From the NCBI GenBank assembly GCA_016764785.1, contig JAESRG010000017.1, positions 1-46,829 of the forward strand: a stretch of DNA of 46,829 nucleotides. The letters are read 5' to 3'. This stretch comes from Paracoccaceae bacterium. GTDB taxonomy: Bacteria; Pseudomonadota; Alphaproteobacteria; Rhodobacterales; Rhodobacteraceae. The position numbers and the translations under genes were made by a program. Below are positions 46,177 through 46,829 of the stretch, piece by piece (the first letter of the stretch is position 1; every line of letters starts with the position of its first letter). The notes beneath the pieces are model-generated. The model was not told the origin of the DNA and did not search any database. It worked only from the letters and a program-made list of their open reading frames with translations.

Positions 46177-46829
46177 TCAGGGCTTGGTTACAAGATAGCG
46201 AGACGCAACCAATGTATGCCCGTCCAGAACAATCGCATGAGATCCGCTCAGTGCGTCACGAAACGCCTCGACTGATTCTGCACGCGGGCGCAACCCGTCA
46301 AATAGTGGCGTTTCGGTAATAATCGCAACAATAATGCCGGTGCCGAAAGGCGGAATTACATTAAACCCGACACGTTCGGTTGTCGCCTCATCCGCAGGAA
46401 AGGCCAACCGAACGGTGCGCACCCCGTTTTCCTCTGTTCCGATTGTCGGAAGCACATTTCCCGAGCGGTCTTTATGAGGCAACAAGTGGTAAACCGTCCC
46501 CTCGGCGTCCACATAAAATCCATAGAAAAATCCGACCCGAGATGCTGGCATCAGCACATCGATCACCGGGTTTTCCCCCTCAAAATAGACCCCATCCGGC
46601 GAGAACCCTTCCCGGCGACCATAGCTATAGACGATCTCCACACCGATAGAGGGCAAGGCTGGCAACATTGATTCAATTCCGCACACCGCCGGATTCAGAA
46701 CCGCCAGATTGAAGTCGATTTCGGGCCCTGTGACCAGATCTTGCAACACAAGATCAATCACCTCGGCATCGTCTTCGCGCGCGATAATCCCCGATACCGT
46801 CAGCCGGTCATCAGCGCTGGCCGTCACGC
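46177..46829 (-). CDS. DUF4384-like protein, C-terminal fragment (extends beyond window edge)
   Basis: VGFFYGFYVDAEGTVYHLLPHKDRSGNVLP...RVGFNVIPPFGTGIIVAIITETPLFD resembles DUF4384; frame open to the window edge, so the listed GTG start is not reliable. Confidence 0.65.
   Translation of the reverse strand, partial: VTASADDRLTVSGIIAREDDAEVIDLVLQDLVTGPEIDFNLAVLNPAVCGIESMLPALPSIGVEIVYSYGRREGFSPDGVYFEGENPVIDVLMPASRVGFFYGFYVDAEGTVYHLLPHKDRSGNVLPTIGTEENGVRTVRLAFPADEATTERVGFNVIPPFGTGIIVAIITETPLFDGLRPRAESVEAFRDALSGSHAIVLDGHTLVASRYLVTKP

Noticed and set aside
1-46829. tRNA, rRNA, integrase or transposase genes marking a genomic island
   Set aside because: None recognised by reading the sequence and ORF translations; boundaries of any island are not visible here.

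Overview
The window is an alphaproteobacterial chromosomal region (Rhodobacterales-like, by inference) dominated by a near-complete type VI secretion system (T6SS). A ~33.5 kb minus-strand gene run, about 37.2 kb down to 3.7 kb, contains tssA-tssB-tssC-hcp-tagJ-tssE-tssF-tssG-tssH(clpV)-[two unknown Lys-rich proteins]-[bacterial voltage-gated Na+ channel]-[1538-aa TssB-acidic repeat-TssC fusion]-[87-aa unknown]-vgrG-DUF6931-like-PAAR-fha/tagH-tssK-tssL(OmpA)-tssM-tagF-PP2C phosphatase, then kdsD-kdsB-kdsA. Left flank: lytic transglycosylase fragment, AEC transporter, hspQ, gamma-glutamyltransferase, DUF2794. Right flank: M15 peptidase, three lipoproteins, a secreted caspase-family protein, an apparent pseudo-caspase with a peptidoglycan-binding domain, a c-heme DUF3365-HAMP protein with a Ser/Thr kinase, an OmpA-family protein and a partial DUF4384-like ORF. 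The strongest candidate for an undescribed system is the 18.8-26.4 kb insert between tssH and vgrG. It encodes a giant TssB-TssC fusion with an ultra-acidic tandem-repeat linker, translationally abutting a NavAb-like sodium channel, plus two basic helical proteins of unknown function. No tssJ, tRNA, rRNA, CRISPR array or transposase was recognised. All homology calls come from reading the translated sequences; no database searches were run.
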